Below, piece after piece: positions 1 through 8,723 of a DNA stretch of 64,000 nt. Origin of the DNA: Deltaproteobacteria bacterium. GTDB lineage: Bacteria > Myxococcota_A > Polyangia > Nannocystales > Nannocystaceae. The position numbers and the translations under genes are program-made. The notes beneath the pieces are model-generated. The model had not been told where the DNA came from and did no database searches. It saw nothing but the letters and a program-made list of their open reading frames with translations. Positions within the stretch are counted from its first letter, which is position 1, and each line of letters starts with the position of its first letter. The DNA lies in the NCBI GenBank assembly GCA_016709225.1, contig JADJEE010000001.1:806001-870000 (forward strand). The letters are read 5' to 3'.

Positions 1-631
1 CGTCGTCGTTCTCGAGATCGGCCTGCAGATCGGCGAGCGCCGCCAGCACGTCGATGCTGTTGGGATCGCTGGCGCGCTGGGCGAACGCGAGGCTGCCGGA
101 GGCGCCGATCTCGACGGTCTGCGTGGGGCCGACCTCGGCCGAGCGCACCGCGGCGAAGGTGTCGACGTCGTAGGTGAAGCCAGTGCCGTCGACGTAGGGC
201 GGCGAGCGGGTGTCGACGTGGGCGAAGGCGTACTCGTCGCCGTGGCGCGTGTTGACGATCGCGATCATGGCGGAGCGCAGCGAGGCGACCTCGGCGGCGG
301 CCGCCTGGCGCTGGCTGGCCGACATGGTGTCGTTGGCCATCGAGGTCGCGAGCTGTCGCGCGCGCACCAGCACGTTGCCGGCCTCGCCCAGCGCGGTGTC
401 GGCGGTCTGCAGCCGCGACAGGCCGTAGCCGGCGGCGGTCTGGTGCGAGTCGGCGCGGGCGTCGAGCTCGCCGAGCAGGCGCGCGCGCGCAGCCGCGGCG
501 GGGTCGTCGGAGGGCTTGGTCACGCGCTGGCCGCTCATCGCGACCCGCTGCGCCTGCTGCAGGCGCGAGCGTGCGGTCGAGATCGCGTGCAGCGCGAGGC
601 CACTCTGTCGGCTCTGGGTGATGCGGATCAT
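1..631 (-). CDS. flgL: Flagellar hook-filament junction protein FlgL (HAP3), C-terminus cut by window edge
   Basis: FlgL forms the second junction ring between hook and filament outside the cell. Reading from 631 leftwards gives a product starting MIRITQSRQSGLALH, followed by the flagellin-like helical N-terminus (ISTARSRLQQAQRVAMSG, then a SQRQAAAAEVASLRSAMIA stretch) usual for FlgL. About 210 residues are present and the frame is still open at base 1, so the C-terminal half is missing only because the window ends. The ATG overlaps the flgK stop by an ATGA, so the two are translationally coupled, and flgK-flgL adjacency is the usual order. Assignment rests on the N-terminal pattern plus position. 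Confidence 0.9.
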   Translation of the reverse strand, partial: MIRITQSRQSGLALHAISTARSRLQQAQRVAMSGQRVTKPSDDPAAAARARLLGELDARADSHQTAAGYGLSRLQTADTALGEAGNVLVRARQLATSMANDTMSASQRQAAAAEVASLRSAMIAIVNTRHGDEYAFAHVDTRSPPYVDGTGFTYDVDTFAAVRSAEVGPTQTVEIGASGSLAFAQRASDPNSIDVLAALADLQADLENDD

Positions 632-2007
632 AGTGCGAGCAACGTGTCGAAGAGGGTGTCCACGGTGGAGATGATGCGGGCGCCAGCCTGGTAGGCCCGC
701 TGGTAGCGGGTGAGATCGACGAGCTCCTCGTCGATCGAGACGCCGGTCGCCGACTGCAGCAGCGCCTGGTTCTGCTCGAGCGAGGCGGCGGCCTCGTCGG
801 CGGCGTCGGTCTCGGCACGGGCGTTGCGGCCGATCTCACCGATCATGGAGGCGACCTGCTGGCCCGCCGTGAGCGTGCCGCCGGCTGCCAGCGGTGCGTC
901 GGCGAGGGCGAGCATCGCCAGCAGGTTGTCGTTGTTGCCGCTGGCGCCGGCCGCAGTGTCGGCGGCGGCGAACCACGCGGGGTTGTCGATCATGCCCGGC
1001 GCGAGCGCGAAGCCGGCGGCGGCACCCGCCACCTGGGCCGGCGGCGCGAACAGATCGCGACCGCTGACACCATCGGTGCCGAAGCCAGCGCCGTGGACGG
1101 CGTTGAAGCTGGTTGCCAGATCGTAGGCGAGCTGATCGAGGCTGTCGGCGGTCGCGACGAAGGTCTCGTCGCGCAGCATCAGTCGCCCGCCGATCGAGCC
1201 GCCGCGCAGGTCGTCGGTGACGTCGAGCGCTGCGCCGGAGACGTCGACCAGGTCGACCCGCAGTAGGCCGCCGTTGGCCGCGTCCGGCGTGCCGCGCAAC
1301 GACGCTGCGTTGGCGCCCTGGACCAGCGTCGCGCCGCCCTGGACCAGCAACGTGAGGGTGCCGTCGGCGGCCGGCAGCGTGGTGAGCTGCACGAGTCCGC
1401 CGAGCTCGTCCACCAGCTGCTGTCGGCGGTCGAGTTGCTCGGCGCGATCGGCCGTGTCGGGGGCGGTGCTGGCGACCCGTTCGTTGGCGTCGGCGATCTG
1501 GGCCGCCAGCTGATTGACGCGCGCGAGTTCGACCGAGATCGCACCGTCGGTGCCGCGTCGCTCGCGGTCGATGGTCGCGGCGGCGTCGGAGAACGCCGAG
1601 GTGAGGGCGTCGGCGCGCGCCAGCACGTCGCCGCGCAGCTGCGCGTCGGCCGGGTCGGTCGCGAGCGTGCGCAGGGCCGCGAAGAAGGCGTCGAGGCTGC
1701 CGCCGAGCCCGGCCTCGCGATCGGTGAACTTGCCCTCGAGCGCGCCGAGGCCGTCCGACATGGCCTGGTGCGCGCCGAGTCGCCCATTGGCGAGCAGCAC
1801 CCGCTGCGCGACCAGGTCGGACGAGCGTCGCAGCACCGCACCGATGCCGACGCCGCCGCCGGCGGCCAGCGACGAGAACTGCACGTCGCGCTTGGCGTAG
1901 CCGACGGTGTCGGCGTTGGCGGTGTTGCTCGACACCACCGAGAGGGCCGCCTGGTGGGTGACGATCGCGCTGCGCCCGATCTGCAGCAGTCCGCCGAGCG
2001 TGGTCAT
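628..2007 (-). CDS. flgK: Flagellar hook-associated protein FlgK (HAP1)
   Basis: A 459-residue protein of the hook-filament junction, exported by the flagellar type III system. Residues about 8-42 carry the rod/hook N-terminal signature (QAALSVVSSNTANADTVGYA). The C-terminus (LVDLTRYQRAYQAGARIIST) is the matching hook-family helix, with FlgK-type spacing. It is somewhat shorter than the enterobacterial protein (about 550), the difference lying in the variable central domain. It follows the FlgN-like chaperone gene by two bases and overlaps flgL by ATGA, a chaperone-client arrangement typical of flagellar operons. Confidence 0.95.
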   Translation of the reverse strand: MTTLGGLLQIGRSAIVTHQAALSVVSSNTANADTVGYAKRDVQFSSLAAGGGVGIGAVLRRSSDLVAQRVLLANGRLGAHQAMSDGLGALEGKFTDREAGLGGSLDAFFAALRTLATDPADAQLRGDVLARADALTSAFSDAAATIDRERRGTDGAISVELARVNQLAAQIADANERVASTAPDTADRAEQLDRRQQLVDELGGLVQLTTLPAADGTLTLLVQGGATLVQGANAASLRGTPDAANGGLLRVDLVDVSGAALDVTDDLRGGSIGGRLMLRDETFVATADSLDQLAYDLATSFNAVHGAGFGTDGVSGRDLFAPPAQVAGAAAGFALAPGMIDNPAWFAAADTAAGASGNNDNLLAMLALADAPLAAGGTLTAGQQVASMIGEIGRNARAETDAADEAAASLEQNQALLQSATGVSIDEELVDLTRYQRAYQAGARIISTVDTLFDTLLAL

Positions 2008-2009
2008 GC

Positions 2010-2387
2010 TCAGCCGACCTCACTGGCCAGCACGGGCCGGATCTGTCCGTGGCCGCTGCGACCATAGCCGCTGGCGCTGCGGCCGGTGGCGTGGTCGACC
2101 AGCGCCGTGACGGCGTCGAGGCTGGCCTTCAAGCGACGCAGGTTGGCCCGCGCCGCGGTGGCGATGCCGTCGTGCAGCGCCGACAGCCGCTCGCGCTGTG
2201 CGGGTCCCAGCTCGGCGCCGCCCAGCGCGGTGCGGGCCGCCTCGAGCTCGGGCTCGAGCTCGAGCTTGGCCTCGGCCGCAGCGGCGATGCCCGCGAGATC
2301 GAACGACCGCAGCGCGGCGTCCTCCTGCGCGAGCAGCAGCCCCAGGCGCTGCATGGCTTCGATCAGTGCGTCGGCGTCGGGTTCCAT
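2010..2387 (-). CDS. flgN: FlgN-like chaperone for hook-associated proteins
   Basis: A 125-residue, mostly helical, Ala/Glu/Leu-rich protein (EAMQRLGLLLAQEDAALRSF near the start) that looks like the FlgN family, which binds the C-termini of FlgK and FlgL before export. The ATG at 2387 was chosen over an in-frame GTG nine codons upstream because GGGAG sits at good spacing before the ATG. Sequence identity in this family is low. The call depends on size, helical content and its place directly upstream of flgK. No FlgM-like anti-sigma-28 gene is visible next to it. Confidence 0.75.
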   Translation of the reverse strand: MEPDADALIEAMQRLGLLLAQEDAALRSFDLAGIAAAAEAKLELEPELEAARTALGGAELGPAQRERLSALHDGIATAARANLRRLKASLDAVTALVDHATGRSASGYGRSGHGQIRPVLASEVG

Positions 2388-2463
2388 CGGTGAAGCTCCC
2401 GCCTTCGAGGTCACCCGTCGTCCGCGCGCGGTCGAGGGGCCACGAAGGCTTCACCGACGTCAC

Positions 2464-3438
2464 CTATTCATCGTGCGTGCCAACGTCGGTGGCCGCGGCG
2501 ACCACGTCCCGATCGCGGCCGTCGTCGTCGACCGTGATGCCGGTGCGCGAGCGCGCTGCGCCACGATCGTCACCGGCCGCGCGCAGGCGCTCGAGGTACG
2601 CATGGGGATCGAGCGTTCGACCGCCGTCGCGGACCTCGAAGTGCAGGTGCGGGCCAGTACTCTGACCGGTGCTGCCGACGTCGGCGATGGTCTCGCCGAC
2701 ATCGACCGCGTCGCCCTCGCGCACGTAGAGCTTGCTGGCGTGGGCGTAGCGGGTGACGACGCCATCGGGGTGGCGGATCTCGACCATGTTGCCGTAGCCC
2801 TTGTGTCGCTCGGCGCGGATGACCACGCCGCGCTGCACCGCTCGGATCTCGCGGCCCTCGGGCGCCGCGATGTCGAGCCCGCCGTGGAAGCGGCGGTCAC
2901 CGTGGATCGGATGCACGCGGAAGCCGTAGCCCGAGCTCTGCACGCCGCCGTCGACCGGGAACAGCCCGGGCGATGGCGTGCCGCCCTCGAAGGCGGTGCC
3001 GATGTCACCGGCGTAGGCCGGCGCCGCGACGCCCCGCTTCATCACCGGTGCGGGGTCGTGCAGCGGCAGCCCCGTGGACGCGCCGGCGAAGGCGTGGGCG
3101 ATGCGTGGCGGCAGCGGATGTGGACCGGCCCGCTCGGCGCTCGCCGACGACGGTGCACCGCCGCCGAGCTGTCGCGCGATCGCATCGCGCAGGCCCAGGC
3201 CGCCGGCGCTGGCGTCGACGATGGCCTGATCGAACATCTCCTGGTAGGTGCCGGTCGCGAAGCCGCCGTCGTCGCCCGTCACCGACGCGCTCTGGCGCAT
3301 GGCCTTGACCAGCTCGCCCAGCAGCAGCGTCTCGAACTGCGCCGCGACCTGGGCGTTGTCGGCGGCCGCGTCGGCGGGGCCGCCGGCACCATCGACGCCG
3401 CCTCGGGCGAGCAGGGCCTCGGCCGCCGGCACGCGCAT
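2464..3438 (-). CDS. flgJ: FlgJ-type rod-binding domain fused to M23 (LytM) peptidase
   Basis: A 324-residue protein. Residues about 25-95 match the rod-binding half of FlgJ (AQFETLLLGELVKAMRQSAS, then GTYQEMFDQAIVD). Residues about 185-300 form an M23 metallopeptidase with the zinc-site motifs HGGLD and HLHFEVR, preceded by SGYGFRVHPIHG. In enterobacteria the second half of FlgJ is a GH73 glucosaminidase; here an M23 endopeptidase would open peptidoglycan for the rod by cutting cross-bridges instead of glycan strands. The ATG overlaps the flgI stop as TGATG; a GTG one codon upstream is possible. No clear N-terminal signal peptide is seen, consistent with export through the flagellar apparatus. 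Confidence 0.88.
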   Translation of the reverse strand: MRVPAAEALLARGGVDGAGGPADAAADNAQVAAQFETLLLGELVKAMRQSASVTGDDGGFATGTYQEMFDQAIVDASAGGLGLRDAIARQLGGGAPSSASAERAGPHPLPPRIAHAFAGASTGLPLHDPAPVMKRGVAAPAYAGDIGTAFEGGTPSPGLFPVDGGVQSSGYGFRVHPIHGDRRFHGGLDIAAPEGREIRAVQRGVVIRAERHKGYGNMVEIRHPDGVVTRYAHASKLYVREGDAVDVGETIADVGSTGQSTGPHLHFEVRDGGRTLDPHAYLERLRAAGDDRGAARSRTGITVDDDGRDRDVVAAATDVGTHDE

Positions 3439-4565
3439 CACTGCACCTCGACCTCGGCCCGCAGCGCGCCGGCCTGCTTCATCGCCAGCAGGATGGCGAC
3501 CAGGTCGCGCGGGCTGACGCCGAGCGAGTTCAGGCTCGCGACCACCTCGCCGAGGGTCGGCGCGTCGCCGAGCAGCGCGATGTCGCTGCCATCCTCGGTC
3601 ACGGCGACGTCGGAGCGCTGGGTCTTGGCCGTGTCACCGCCGCCGAACGCACCCGGCTGCGAGACCTCCTGACGCTCGTCGATCTGCACCGTCAACGCAC
3701 CGTGGCTGACCGCGCAGGCCATGACCTGCACGTCGGCGCCCATCACGACGGTGCCGGTCTTCTCGTTGATGACGATGCGGGCGTTCTGGTCGGGTGTGAT
3801 CTCGAGGTTCTCGATGCTCGCCACCAGGCGCACCAGATCACGGCGCTTGGACTTTGGCACCTCGACCAGCACGGTGCCGGGGTCGGGGGCATGGGCCAGC
3901 ACCGCACCGAGGCGGGCGTTGATGGCCTCGGTCACGCGTGCGGCGGTGGTGAAGTCGGGGCGATCGAGCGCCACCGTGATGGGCTTGTCGGCGCTCAGCT
4001 TGAAGCCGAGCTCCTTGGCCACCAGGCCGCCGTCGGGCACCTGGCCGACCGTGGGGTGGTTCTTGCTGACGCCGCTGCCGCTCTTGCCGTCGGCGGCCCA
4101 GCCCCCGACCATCAGCGGGCCTTCGCCCCACGCGTAGGTCTCGCCGTTGCCGCCCTTGAGCGCGGTCGGGAGCAGGGTGCCGCCGAATAGCGACTTTGCG
4201 TTGCTCGCCGACGACACCGTCACGTCGATGCGGCCGCCGATGCGGGCGAACGGCGGCAAGCGGGCGGTGACCATCACCACCGCGACGTTCTTGGCCTTGA
4301 TCTGCGCGGGCGTGATGATGGTGCCGAAGCGACGGCCCAGCATGTTGGCGACCATCTGCTGGGTCTGCGCGCTCTGCAGGTTGTCACCGGTTCCGGCCAG
4401 GCCGACGACGAGGCCGTAGCCGACCAGCGGGTTGCTGGCGACGCCGCGGATGGTCGCGAGATCCTTGAGGCGCTCCGCGTGGGCGGTGCCGACCATCGAC
4501 AGCAGGCAGCACAGCACGGCGAGGGCGAACGCGGGTAGGCGCAGGCGCGAGATGGCGTTGGACAT
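3438..4565 (-). CDS. flgI: Flagellar P-ring protein FlgI
   Basis: A 375-residue periplasmic protein that builds the P-ring bushing in the peptidoglycan layer. It has a Sec signal peptide (about residues 1-30, ending AHA) followed at once by the FlgI start ERLKDLATIRGVASNPLVGY and GLVVGLAGTGD. Later signatures include NVAVVMVTARLPPFARIG and, at the C-terminus, SLNSLGVSPRDLVAILLAMKQAGAL. Length is normal. It is separated from flgH by 77 bases with no further gene and overlaps the flgJ start. Confidence 0.97.
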   Translation of the reverse strand: MSNAISRLRLPAFALAVLCCLLSMVGTAHAERLKDLATIRGVASNPLVGYGLVVGLAGTGDNLQSAQTQQMVANMLGRRFGTIITPAQIKAKNVAVVMVTARLPPFARIGGRIDVTVSSASNAKSLFGGTLLPTALKGGNGETYAWGEGPLMVGGWAADGKSGSGVSKNHPTVGQVPDGGLVAKELGFKLSADKPITVALDRPDFTTAARVTEAINARLGAVLAHAPDPGTVLVEVPKSKRRDLVRLVASIENLEITPDQNARIVINEKTGTVVMGADVQVMACAVSHGALTVQIDERQEVSQPGAFGGGDTAKTQRSDVAVTEDGSDIALLGDAPTLGEVVASLNSLGVSPRDLVAILLAMKQAGALRAEVEVQ

Positions 4566-4642
4566 GATGGGCGGGCGTTTCCGGGGGCGACGGGCAAGGA
4601 AGCGGGGGACGCGAGCGAGGGTGATGGCGGAGGCGGCGGTGA

Positions 4643-5335
4643 TCAGATCGGCATCAGGTGATCGAGGCCGCGCTGCAGGAAGCCGGGCTTCTGCTTGTCA
4701 CTGACCACGCCACGGCCGGAGAAGTCGATCCGCGCGTCGAGGATGCGCGCCGACGCGACCTGGTTGGCCATGTCGATGTCGAACGGCCGCACCACGCCGG
4801 AGAGATAGAGGTGGGTCTCCTCGGCGTTGATCTGGATGGTCTTGGTGCCCTCGATGAAGAGGTCGCCGTTGGGCAACACCTGCTTCACCTGGCAGGGGAT
4901 CATCGCGGTCAAGGTGCCGGTGCGCTTGGTCGAGCCATCGCCCTCGAACGACGACTCGAACAACGCCTTGACCAGCGCGGTCGAGTCGACGTTGGGGTGC
5001 TTCTTGGCGTAGCGCTCCATCAGGCCGAAGAAGTTGTTGACGCCACCTTGCACGCTGCTCTTGCGGCTGGTCTTGGTGGTGGCGTTGCCGGCCGCGTCGG
5101 CGGTCTCCTCGATGCGGACGATCACGAGGTCGCCGAGCCGGCGGCTGCGCGCGTCCTCGAGCACGTTGGCGGTGTGCTCGCCCCACAGCAGACCGCTGTC
5201 GCCGGCGGCGTCGCTGGCGTAGTGGCCGGCCTGGTAGTTGCGGGTCGGGAACTTGTAGTGGACCACCGGGCCCGCGCAGCCGCCCTGCGCGACCGCGAAG
5301 CCGATGCCCACCGCGAACCACAGCGAGCGCCTCAT
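4643..5335 (-). CDS. flgH: Flagellar L-ring lipoprotein FlgH
   Basis: A 230-residue outer-membrane lipoprotein that forms the L-ring. The signal peptide ends in a lipobox-like AQGGC (Cys near residue 20). The conserved core is present: SLLWGEHTANVLEDARSRRLGD-type region, VIVRIEETADAAGNATT, and near the C-terminus LSGVVRPFDIDMANQVASAR followed by RIDFSGRGVVSDKQKPGFLQ. The presence of FlgH together with FlgI shows a diderm envelope. Its ATG overlaps the flgA stop. Confidence 0.96.
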   Translation of the reverse strand: MRRSLWFAVGIGFAVAQGGCAGPVVHYKFPTRNYQAGHYASDAAGDSGLLWGEHTANVLEDARSRRLGDLVIVRIEETADAAGNATTKTSRKSSVQGGVNNFFGLMERYAKKHPNVDSTALVKALFESSFEGDGSTKRTGTLTAMIPCQVKQVLPNGDLFIEGTKTIQINAEETHLYLSGVVRPFDIDMANQVASARILDARIDFSGRGVVSDKQKPGFLQRGLDHLMPI

Positions 5336-6258
5336 CGCCGGCCTCCGAGCGCATGCACGCGCACGTCGTTGCTGCCGTGGACCGTCACGACCATGGTGCG
5401 AGTGTCGTCGTCGACCGGCTTGACGCGGATGACCTGGCCCTGGCCACCGTCCTGTTGTGCGACCACCTGGCGCGTGATCGTGAAGCCCGGGCGCTGCGCC
5501 ACCAGGTTGACGACGCTGCCGCGGGTGATGATCGGCAGCGGTTCGGCGGCCGTACGACGCAGCGGTGCGTCGCCGCCCTGGCGCGTGCGCAGGCGCTTGC
5601 CGACCAGCTGGTCGGTGCGCGTGATGGCGCCCTCGGGCAGCTCGTCGATCGCGACCTCGCGCAGGTGCACGTCCTCGTCGGTGACCGTGGTGCCCGGCGC
5701 CATCGCGCGGCGGAGCACCGGTGTCTTCGCGACGCCGGTCAGCGCCAGCGTCGCCTGTTGTGTGGTCCAGCGCTTGGTGCCGACGAACACGTGCACCGTC
5801 GCGGTGGTCGAGCGGCGCAGGCGGCCGAGCACGACCTCGACGCGATGGCCACCCGGCGGCACCGAGGTCGCGGACAGGCCCGTGACGCGCTCGATCGAGA
5901 CCCCGAGCGGGAGCTCGGCGAGCGCTGCCTCGCGGACCTCGGCGGTGAGGCCCTCGACGTCGATCGACTCCGCGGCTCGTTTCACCTCCTGCCGGCTGGG
6001 CAGGGCGTCGGCGAGCGTCTCGTCGGCGCCCGCCCGACGCAGGGCGTCGGCGACCGCGGCGCGGGTGATGTGCGTGCGGGCGCCGGGGGCCGGCGCGGGC
6101 GCGACGTCGATGTCGAGCACCGCGCGCGGCATCGTCGGCGCCAGATCGCCGACGGTGATGCGATCGCCGTCGACCGTGACGCCTCGAGCAGCAGCGTGCG
6201 CGCCGGCGGGGCCGAGCAACGCCAGCACGAGCGCGAATGTGGGGATCGAACGCGACAT
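5332..6258 (-). CDS. flgA: P-ring assembly chaperone FlgA
   Basis: A 308-residue periplasmic chaperone for FlgI assembly. It has a signal peptide (MSRSIPTFALVLALLGPAGA) and a C-terminal SAF domain from about residue 180 (RRAMAPGTTVTDEDV, TRTDQLVGKRLRTR, then ITRGSVVNLVAQRPGFTI). The ATG at 6258 is preferred because GAGG stands six bases before it. A GTG at 6270 overlapping the flgG stop is the alternative. Longer than the minimal family members because of an N-terminal FlgA domain. Confidence 0.93.
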   Translation of the reverse strand: MSRSIPTFALVLALLGPAGAHAAARGVTVDGDRITVGDLAPTMPRAVLDIDVAPAPAPGARTHITRAAVADALRRAGADETLADALPSRQEVKRAAESIDVEGLTAEVREAALAELPLGVSIERVTGLSATSVPPGGHRVEVVLGRLRRSTTATVHVFVGTKRWTTQQATLALTGVAKTPVLRRAMAPGTTVTDEDVHLREVAIDELPEGAITRTDQLVGKRLRTRQGGDAPLRRTAAEPLPIITRGSVVNLVAQRPGFTITRQVVAQQDGGQGQVIRVKPVDDDTRTMVVTVHGSNDVRVHALGGRR

Positions 6259-6266
6259 CTCGGACC

Positions 6267-7052
6267 TCACACGGCGTTGGCGGTGGTCTGCAGCATCTCG
6301 TCGCTGGCCTGGATGACCTTCGAGTTGATCTCGTAGGCGCGCTGGCTCGAGATGAGGTTGATCATCTCTTCGACGACCTTGACGTTGGACATCTCGAGGA
6401 AGCCCTGCGCCAGCGAGCCGAGGCCCTGCTGGCCGGGCGGGCCGCTCTGGGGATCGCCGCTGGCGGTGGTGGCCTTGTAGAAGTTGCGGCCGATGGCCTG
6501 CAGACCCCCGGGGTTCACGAAGTTCACCAGCTGGATCTGTCCGACCTCGCTGGCGGCGGTCTCACCGGCGATGGTCGCCGACACGGTGCCGTCGGCCCCG
6601 ATCGTCACGGCGGTGGCGCCCTGGGGGATCGCGATCGCGGGGTCGACGGGGTAGCCGTCGGTGGTCACGAGCTGGCCCTGCTGATCGAGCTCGAAGTTGC
6701 CGGCGCGCGTGAACGCGACCTCGCCACCCGGCAGCGTGACCTGGAAGAAGCCGTTGCCCTCGATCGCGAGATCGAGCTGATTGCCGGTCTGCTGCAGATC
6801 GCCGGTCGAGAAGCTGCGGTGGGTGGCGGCCGTGCGCACGCCGGTGCCGACCTGCAGGCCGCTCGGCACGAACGTGCCCTGGGCGGCGGTGGTGCCCGGC
6901 GCCCGCACCTGCTGGTAGAGCAGGTCCTGGAAGTCGGCGCGCTGCTTCTTGAAGCCGGTCGTGTTGACGTTGGCGAGGTTGTTGGAGATGACGTCGATGC
7001 GCTGCTGCTGCGCATCCATGCCGGTGGCGGCGGTGTGGAGGGCTCGGATCAC
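6267..7052 (-). CDS. flgG: Flagellar distal rod protein FlgG
   Basis: A 261-residue axial protein of the distal rod. N-terminus IRALHTAATGMDAQQQRIDV and SNNLANVNTTGFKKQRADFQ is the FlgG consensus. The C-terminus (MINLISSQRAYEINSKVIQA, SDEMLQTTANAV) matches the family end. The start is GTG with AGGA nine bases upstream. Length is exactly that of the family. Confidence 0.97.
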   Translation of the reverse strand: MIRALHTAATGMDAQQQRIDVISNNLANVNTTGFKKQRADFQDLLYQQVRAPGTTAAQGTFVPSGLQVGTGVRTAATHRSFSTGDLQQTGNQLDLAIEGNGFFQVTLPGGEVAFTRAGNFELDQQGQLVTTDGYPVDPAIAIPQGATAVTIGADGTVSATIAGETAASEVGQIQLVNFVNPGGLQAIGRNFYKATTASGDPQSGPPGQQGLGSLAQGFLEMSNVKVVEEMINLISSQRAYEINSKVIQASDEMLQTTANAV

Positions 7053-7073
7053 GGGCTTGATTCCTGTCGGGTG

Positions 7074-7799
7074 CTAGCGGTTCGAGCCGAGCAGCTTCTG
7101 GTCGAGGCGGCGATACTCGCCCATGACCTTGTGGCTGGACTCGAACTCACGGGTCAGCGTCACGAGCTCGACGAGCCCGCGCACGGGATTGACGTTGCTG
7201 CTCTCGAGCGCGCCGGCTTGCACGCGCGCGTTGGGCATCGGCTGCATGTCGGTCGGCGCCGCGCGCAGGTGCGTGTCTCCCACGGGCACCAGACGATTGG
7301 CGGCGACGTCCACGATGGACAGCCTTGCGATCGCCGTGCCGCCCTGGCTGACGGTGCCGTCGCCACCGACGCTCACCGGGCCGGCATCGGGACGCACCAC
7401 GATGGGGCTGCGGGCACCGCCCTCGCCACCGAGCACCGAATTGCCGAGGGTGTCGACCAGGCGACCGTCCTCGGCGAGGCGGAAGTTGCCGGCGCGGGTG
7501 AGCAGCTGCTCGCCGGGCGCCTGCACCACGAAGTAGCCGCGACCGTCGATGGCGACATCGAGCGGGTTCTCGCTGGCGCTGATGGTGCCCGCGCTGTCGT
7601 CGACCGCGGTCTGCGTCATCGCGACGAAGCCCTTCTCGATCGGGCGTGCGTCGCCGGTCGGGACCACGAACGCGGTGAACTGGGCCCGCTGCTGGCGGAA
7701 GCCCGGAGTCGAGGCGTTGGCGACGTTGTTGGCGACGACGTCGAGGCGTCGTTGCGCCGCGATCGCGCCGGACATGCCGATGTAGATGCCGTTGGCCAT
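7074..7799 (-). CDS. flgF: Flagellar proximal rod protein FlgF
   Basis: A 241-residue hook/rod-family protein with the N-terminal signature IYIGMSGAIAAQRRLDVVAN and NVANASTPGFRQQRAQF, a central AIDGRGYFVVQAPGEQLLTR, and a C-terminal ELVTLTREFESSHKVMGEYR. It is closer to FlgF than FlgG in length and in its divergent C-terminus, and it lies directly before flgG as in most flg operons. GGAG precedes the ATG at good spacing. Confidence 0.92.
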   Translation of the reverse strand: MANGIYIGMSGAIAAQRRLDVVANNVANASTPGFRQQRAQFTAFVVPTGDARPIEKGFVAMTQTAVDDSAGTISASENPLDVAIDGRGYFVVQAPGEQLLTRAGNFRLAEDGRLVDTLGNSVLGGEGGARSPIVVRPDAGPVSVGGDGTVSQGGTAIARLSIVDVAANRLVPVGDTHLRAAPTDMQPMPNARVQAGALESSNVNPVRGLVELVTLTREFESSHKVMGEYRRLDQKLLGSNR

Positions 7800-7810
7800 G
7801 GGTTGGGCTC

Positions 7811-8716
7811 CTAACCGTGTCGCAGCAGGTGACGCAGGCGGCCGGTGGCCTCGCCCATGATCTGGCAGACCCGCGACTCGGTGACGCCGACCTGCAGGCC
7901 GATCTCCTTCAGCGTCATCTCGCGGTGGTAGTACATGTCGAGGATCAGCTGCTGTCGCTCGGGCAGACCGGCGATGGCGCTGCGCAGCCGCGCGTGCAGC
8001 TCGCGGATGCCGGTGGCCTCGTCGGGTCCGAGGGTCTTGCTCGACAGCTCGACCATGCGATCGGCGGGTCCGTCGTCGCCGTGCTGGAGGTCGTCGAGGC
8101 TGAGCACCCGCACACTGCCGATGCGGTCGACCAGCTTGCGGTACTCCTCGTGGGTCATCTCGAGTGACTCGGCGACCTCGGCCTCGCTCGGTGGACGGCC
8201 GAGCTTGGCGGTGAGCTCCTGGGTCTTGCGCGCCAATCGCTTGGCGGTCAGCCGTGCGTTGCGGGCCATCAGGTCGTAGCGCCGCAGCTCGTCGAGGATC
8301 GCACCCTTGATGCGGAACTCGGCGTAGGTCTCGAAGCGATCGGCCTTGCTGGGGTCGAAGCGGTCCATCGCATCGAGCAGGCCCAGCGTGCCCGCGCCGA
8401 CCAGATCGTCGAGCGCGACGTGGGCCGGCAGCGAGCGCGCCATGCGGGTCGCGATGCGGCGCACGAAGTCGAGATAGACGGTGGCGTCGAGCTTGGGCCG
8501 CGGCGCGTCGTTGGCCGCCGGGCCGCCTTCGATCGCCACGCCGGCGTGCAGGTGATCGACCGGCGCGTTGGCGGCGTGCTCCGGCGCATCGCCGTTGGCC
8601 GCGGGTTCGGCGTGGTCGTGATGGGGGTCCGCGTCCTGGGCGGCCGCGGCGGCGACGATGGCCCCGCGTGCGCCGGCGCGGCGCGGGGTACGTCGAGCGA
8701 TTCCGAGTCGTGACAT
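7811..8716 (-). CDS. fliA: RNA polymerase sigma-28 factor FliA (flagellar, WhiG-type)
   Basis: A 301-residue sigma factor for late flagellar genes. The core begins near residue 75 (YLDFVRRIATRMARSLPAH), with region 2 (DDLVGAGTLGLLDAMDRFDP, FETYAEFRIKGAILDELRRY), region 3 (LTAKLGRPPSEAEVAESLEM) and region 4 (LPERQQLILDMYYHREMTLK, then the helix-turn-helix to LRHLLRHG). The first 70 or so residues are an Ala/His/Pro-rich stretch not usual in FliA; either a real extension or a start called too early, though GGGAG stands 13 bases before this ATG. Follows flhG by seven bases. Confidence 0.93.
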   Translation of the reverse strand: MSRLGIARRTPRRAGARGAIVAAAAAQDADPHHDHAEPAANGDAPEHAANAPVDHLHAGVAIEGGPAANDAPRPKLDATVYLDFVRRIATRMARSLPAHVALDDLVGAGTLGLLDAMDRFDPSKADRFETYAEFRIKGAILDELRRYDLMARNARLTAKRLARKTQELTAKLGRPPSEAEVAESLEMTHEEYRKLVDRIGSVRVLSLDDLQHGDDGPADRMVELSSKTLGPDEATGIRELHARLRSAIAGLPERQQLILDMYYHREMTLKEIGLQVGVTESRVCQIMGEATGRLRHLLRHG

Positions 8717-8723
8717 GGTGGCC

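Noticed and set aside
2086..3672. 528-residue plus-strand open frame opposite flgN, flgJ and flgI
   Set aside because: Overlaps three clear flagellar genes; composition is a mirror of their codons, with no ribosome site or family features.
4658..7814. Long plus-strand open frames opposite flgH, flgA, flgG and flgF
   Set aside because: All are shadows of well-conserved genes on the minus strand.
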